DNA of 64,000 nucleotides from Planctomycetota bacterium (lineage in GTDB: Bacteria; Planctomycetota; Phycisphaerae; Phycisphaerales; UBA1924), in contig JAEYUO010000035.1 in NCBI GenBank assembly GCA_023432465.1, positions 15,726-79,725 of the forward strand, read 5' to 3'. Position numbers and translations under genes: made by a program. Positions 61,550-64,000 of this stretch are shown piece by piece; positions within the stretch are counted from its first letter, which is position 1; the number at the start of each line of letters is the position of its first letter. The notes under the pieces were generated by a model. The model had not been told where the DNA came from. It worked only from the letters and a program-made list of their open reading frames with translations, and searched no databases.

Positions 61550-62931
61550 GCAATCTGTCCGGCTGGTTCAAGGCCAACTGGGTGATCGTCCTCCTCACGG
61601 TCATCTCCCTCGCCGTCATCCCGACCGCGTGGTACTTCGCCGATGGCATGCGCACCAAAGTCCGCGACGACCTTCAGAAGAAGGTGCAGTCCGACATGCA
61701 GGACATCTCCAGCTCCAAGGTGCAGTACCACCTCATCAACGTCGTCGGCGACAAGATGCTCGTGAAGTCCATCGAGCCCAACAAGGTCTTCACCGAGTGG
61801 TACCGCACCGAGTGGGAGAAGATCCGCTCCCGCACCGGCACCGTCTCCGACACGGCCCTCGCCTTCAACAAGGCCGATCACCGCCTCCTCGTCGCCGACC
61901 TCTTCCCCGACCCCGCCGAGTTCGGCGCAGAGACCAAGCTCCGGCAGTTCGCCGCGGCCTACATCCGGGCTCACCCCGATCTCCTCCGCCTGATGAACGC
62001 GGGCGAGCCGCAGGAGCCCGCGATCATCGGCGCCATCCTCACGGACTTCCAGCTCGCCGAGATCGAGCGCATCCGCAACCAGACCGGCAAGGAACCCACC
62101 GACGAAGAGAAGCAGTTGCTCGCCGAGTCGCTGCGCAGCCTCCGCATCCGCGAGTATCAGCGCCGCGCCGCGGAGATCAGCGTCTACGCCGGACCATACG
62201 TCTTTGCGGGTGTGCCCGCCGCGCCGCCCATCGCCAAGCCCAGCGTGGCCCAGTGCTGGGACTGGCAGGAGCGATACTGGATCCACGAGGACATGTGCCG
62301 CGCCATCGCCGAGGCCAACAAGGCCTCCTCCGGAACCGGCGTCCCCGGCTCCGTCGTCAAGCGGGTCATCCGAATCGCCGCCGATCCCGCTTCCTACCTG
62401 GGCAGCGAGGGCCAGGCCGCCGCGTCGGCTGTCGCCGATGTCGGCACCGACAAAGCGCCGGTGGACTTCGGCCGCTCCATCACCGGCCGCTTCAGCGGGC
62501 CCGGTTCCAACAACAAGTGGTACGACGTGCGCAACGTCACGCTCGAAGTCGTCGTCTCCTCACTCCGACTGCCCGAGCTCTTCGATGCCCTGGCCCGGGT
62601 CAACTTCATGACCGTCCTCGACATGGACCTCTTCCGCGTGGACCCGATCGAGGAACTCAAGAGCGGGTACTACTACGGCACCGACGACCCGATCGTCCGC
62701 GCCGTGCTGCAGATCGAAACCATCTGGCTCCGCGAGTGGCGCACCGATCTCATGCCCCTCACCGTCCGCAAGGGCCTGGGCCTCATCGCCGATGCCGCGG
62801 AGGGCGAGCTCGATCCCAACGCCGCGCCCGCCGCCGCTCCGCCCCCGCGCCGGCCCACGCCCGGCAACGACGATGCGGACCTCCGCCCCGGTCGCGGCCG
62901 CCGCGGCGGTGGCGAGGAAGACCCCGGTTGA
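61546..62931 (+). CDS. Membrane-anchored protein of the second PilM operon
   Basis: The 461-residue protein has one N-terminal transmembrane helix (about residues 11-32, WVIVLLTVISLAVIPTAWYF) and a large periplasmic region of about 400 residues. No known family could be assigned. A segment near residues 330-385 (Y-D-V-R-N-V-T-L-E-V-V-V-S-S-L-R-L-P-E-L-F-D-A-L) resembles the PilN/PilO-type ferredoxin-like fold in pattern only. The C-terminus is a Pro/Arg/Gly/Asp-rich tail. The ATGA overlap with the PilM-like gene implies coupled expression. The position suggests a PilN/PilO counterpart. Confidence 0.7.
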   Translation: MSNLSGWFKANWVIVLLTVISLAVIPTAWYFADGMRTKVRDDLQKKVQSDMQDISSSKVQYHLINVVGDKMLVKSIEPNKVFTEWYRTEWEKIRSRTGTVSDTALAFNKADHRLLVADLFPDPAEFGAETKLRQFAAAYIRAHPDLLRLMNAGEPQEPAIIGAILTDFQLAEIERIRNQTGKEPTDEEKQLLAESLRSLRIREYQRRAAEISVYAGPYVFAGVPAAPPIAKPSVAQCWDWQERYWIHEDMCRAIAEANKASSGTGVPGSVVKRVIRIAADPASYLGSEGQAAASAVADVGTDKAPVDFGRSITGRFSGPGSNNKWYDVRNVTLEVVVSSLRLPELFDALARVNFMTVLDMDLFRVDPIEELKSGYYYGTDDPIVRAVLQIETIWLREWRTDLMPLTVRKGLGLIADAAEGELDPNAAPAAAPPPRRPTPGNDDADLRPGRGRRGGGEEDPG

Positions 62932-63001
62932 TCGCTGAACCCCCACCCATGGCCTCCAACGTTCCCGGTTCCACACGCACCCTCGCACGAGGGAATCAGC
63001 T

Positions 63002-64000
63002 ATGAAACTCAAAGGCATCAGTTTCTTCGAGCAACACGTCGAGAAGATCTTCGCTGCGATCATCTTCCTCGCCATGCTCATCATCCTCGCGTGGCAGTTC
63101 CTTGCCAGCCCCGCCGCGATCAAGGTCGGCACGCGCGAGGTGCCCCTGAGCGAAGCCTGGGGCGCGGTCGCCGAGGATGCCCGGCGCGTCCAGGCCAACC
63201 TCGACTCCACCCGCCCGCCCGAGTTCGAGGGCGCGGGCTCGGCGACCGAGGAGATTGTCAAGTTCAACGACACCTACCGCGGCCCCCTCGCCCCCTCGCG
63301 CACGCTCGCCATCGCGATCGGTGAGGCCGCGAAGATTGGCGATGTCGGCGGCGATGCGGTGCACAACGTCGCGCCCATCGCCGCGCTCACCGTTCTCGCG
63401 CCGACCTCTCCCTTCGGCTCCGCGCATCTCACCCTCGTCGCGCCGTTCGAGGCCGAACGCGACCCCGCCGTGGCCGCGGTTCTCCCCCCCGCCATGCCCT
63501 TCGACAAGGCCGGCGTCTCCGTCGAAGCAACCTTCGATGGCACGGCTCTCCTCGATGTGCTGACCCTCGATCCAGATGGCGCTGAGGGCCCCATCCGCGC
63601 CATGCCCCGCCATTGGTGGGATGGCTCCATTCAGATCCTCGATGTCTTCATGGAGCGTGAGGAACTCTCCCCCGATGGCACCTGGTCCGGACTGACGACC
63701 ATCGCTCCTATCCCCGGACGTTTCTCACTCCGCGAAGATCTCGCCCAGCCCTTCGACGGCGCGGCCCAGCTGAAGGAGCGCGCCCGCACCGCGACTGAGT
63801 ACGCCGAGTACGTCCGCCGCCCCGCCTACTACGCCAGCGCGATCGGCGAGAAGTGGATGTCCCCCGCGGACTTCCGCGAGATGCAGGACCGACTCGCCGC
63901 GCAGGCAGGGGTCGCCGATGATGCCACTCGTGTGCGTCGGCAGATCGCCGGCAAGAACGCGGACCTCGAACGCGCCCAGCAGGAACTCGCCGCCCTCGCC
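63002..64000 (+). CDS. Membrane-anchored protein of the second PilM operon, 3' end beyond window
   Basis: An open frame runs from ATG 63002 (GAGGGA upstream) to the window end (333 codons visible). It begins with a short cytoplasmic segment and one transmembrane helix (about residues 18-37, FAAIIFLAMLIILAWQFLA). A long extracytoplasmic part follows, with coiled-coil character appearing at the visible end (R-Q-I-A-G-K-N-A-D-L-E-R-A-Q-Q-E-L-A). No family recognised. It lies 70 bases after the preceding operon gene and probably belongs to the same transcript. Confidence 0.75.
   Translation, partial: MKLKGISFFEQHVEKIFAAIIFLAMLIILAWQFLASPAAIKVGTREVPLSEAWGAVAEDARRVQANLDSTRPPEFEGAGSATEEIVKFNDTYRGPLAPSRTLAIAIGEAAKIGDVGGDAVHNVAPIAALTVLAPTSPFGSAHLTLVAPFEAERDPAVAAVLPPAMPFDKAGVSVEATFDGTALLDVLTLDPDGAEGPIRAMPRHWWDGSIQILDVFMEREELSPDGTWSGLTTIAPIPGRFSLREDLAQPFDGAAQLKERARTATEYAEYVRRPAYYASAIGEKWMSPADFREMQDRLAAQAGVADDATRVRRQIAGKNADLERAQQELAALA

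Overview
The window is a high-GC (about 65%), gene-dense bacterial chromosome segment. It most likely comes from a planctomycete of the class Phycisphaerae. Two secreted proteins at the left end finish with the GC-type dockerin-like motif (D-x-N/D-x-N...V-x-D-I-F-x-F-L-x-x-W-F-A-G-C-P) typical of that group, and one edge gene has NxxGxxAF-type repeats. A futalosine hydrolase (menaquinone by the futalosine route), a tandem clpP pair, an enlarged LeuRS and PilM/GspL-like operons fit the same picture. No rRNA, tRNA, CRISPR array, insertion sequence or prophage was seen.

Layout. 0-11 kb: secreted surface proteins, namely an edge-truncated NxxGxxAF protein (- strand), a 2487-residue cysteine-rich beta-helix/Ig-like giant and a 717-residue GC-dockerin protein, the last two each followed by a strong terminator. 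11-17.4 kb: leuS, then on the opposite strand ispE, an ECF sigma factor and a putative anti-sigma factor. 17.4-27.8 kb: a glycan-modification cluster with glycosyltransferases, methyltransferases and a sulfotransferase-like protein. Four proteins here with quite different catalytic parts carry the same roughly 95-residue C-terminal Rossmann-like domain, marked by (G/P)-A-G-(Q/R/K)-H-T. This is the most novel-looking feature of the window. 27.8-30.6 kb: an HlyD-type adaptor and mqnB. 30.8-36.4 kb: a pilM-pilN-pilO-pilP-like-pilB operon. 36.4-40.8 kb: mutY, yidC and a metallophosphoesterase on the - strand. 41-45 kb: clpP1-clpP2, then a BlaI/M56-peptidase regulatory pair with a palindromic operator; the peptidase has an unusual secretin-like C-terminal half. 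45-54 kb: an S1-domain protein, dut, a small coiled-coil protein, a soluble CapD-type dehydratase, rsmD and a UvrD helicase-nuclease fusion. 54-59.4 kb: a degenerate M16 peptidase homologue, an isolated atpG, ruvX (with an 8-bp tandem repeat upstream), manC, ruvA and a small membrane protein. 59.5-64 kb: a second PilM-type operon whose PilM protein has a GspL-like layout, running off the window end.

How the genes fit together: ManC (GDP-mannose supply), the CapD-type dehydratase, the glycosyltransferase cluster and the HlyD adaptor could together support a surface glycan. The two PilM-containing operons suggest two separate type IV pilus/type II secretion-like inner-membrane platforms. Housekeeping genes (leuS, ispE, yidC, mutY, dut, rsmD, ruvA, ruvX, clpP) are scattered between them. 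All functional calls come from reading translated sequence and motifs; no database search was run.
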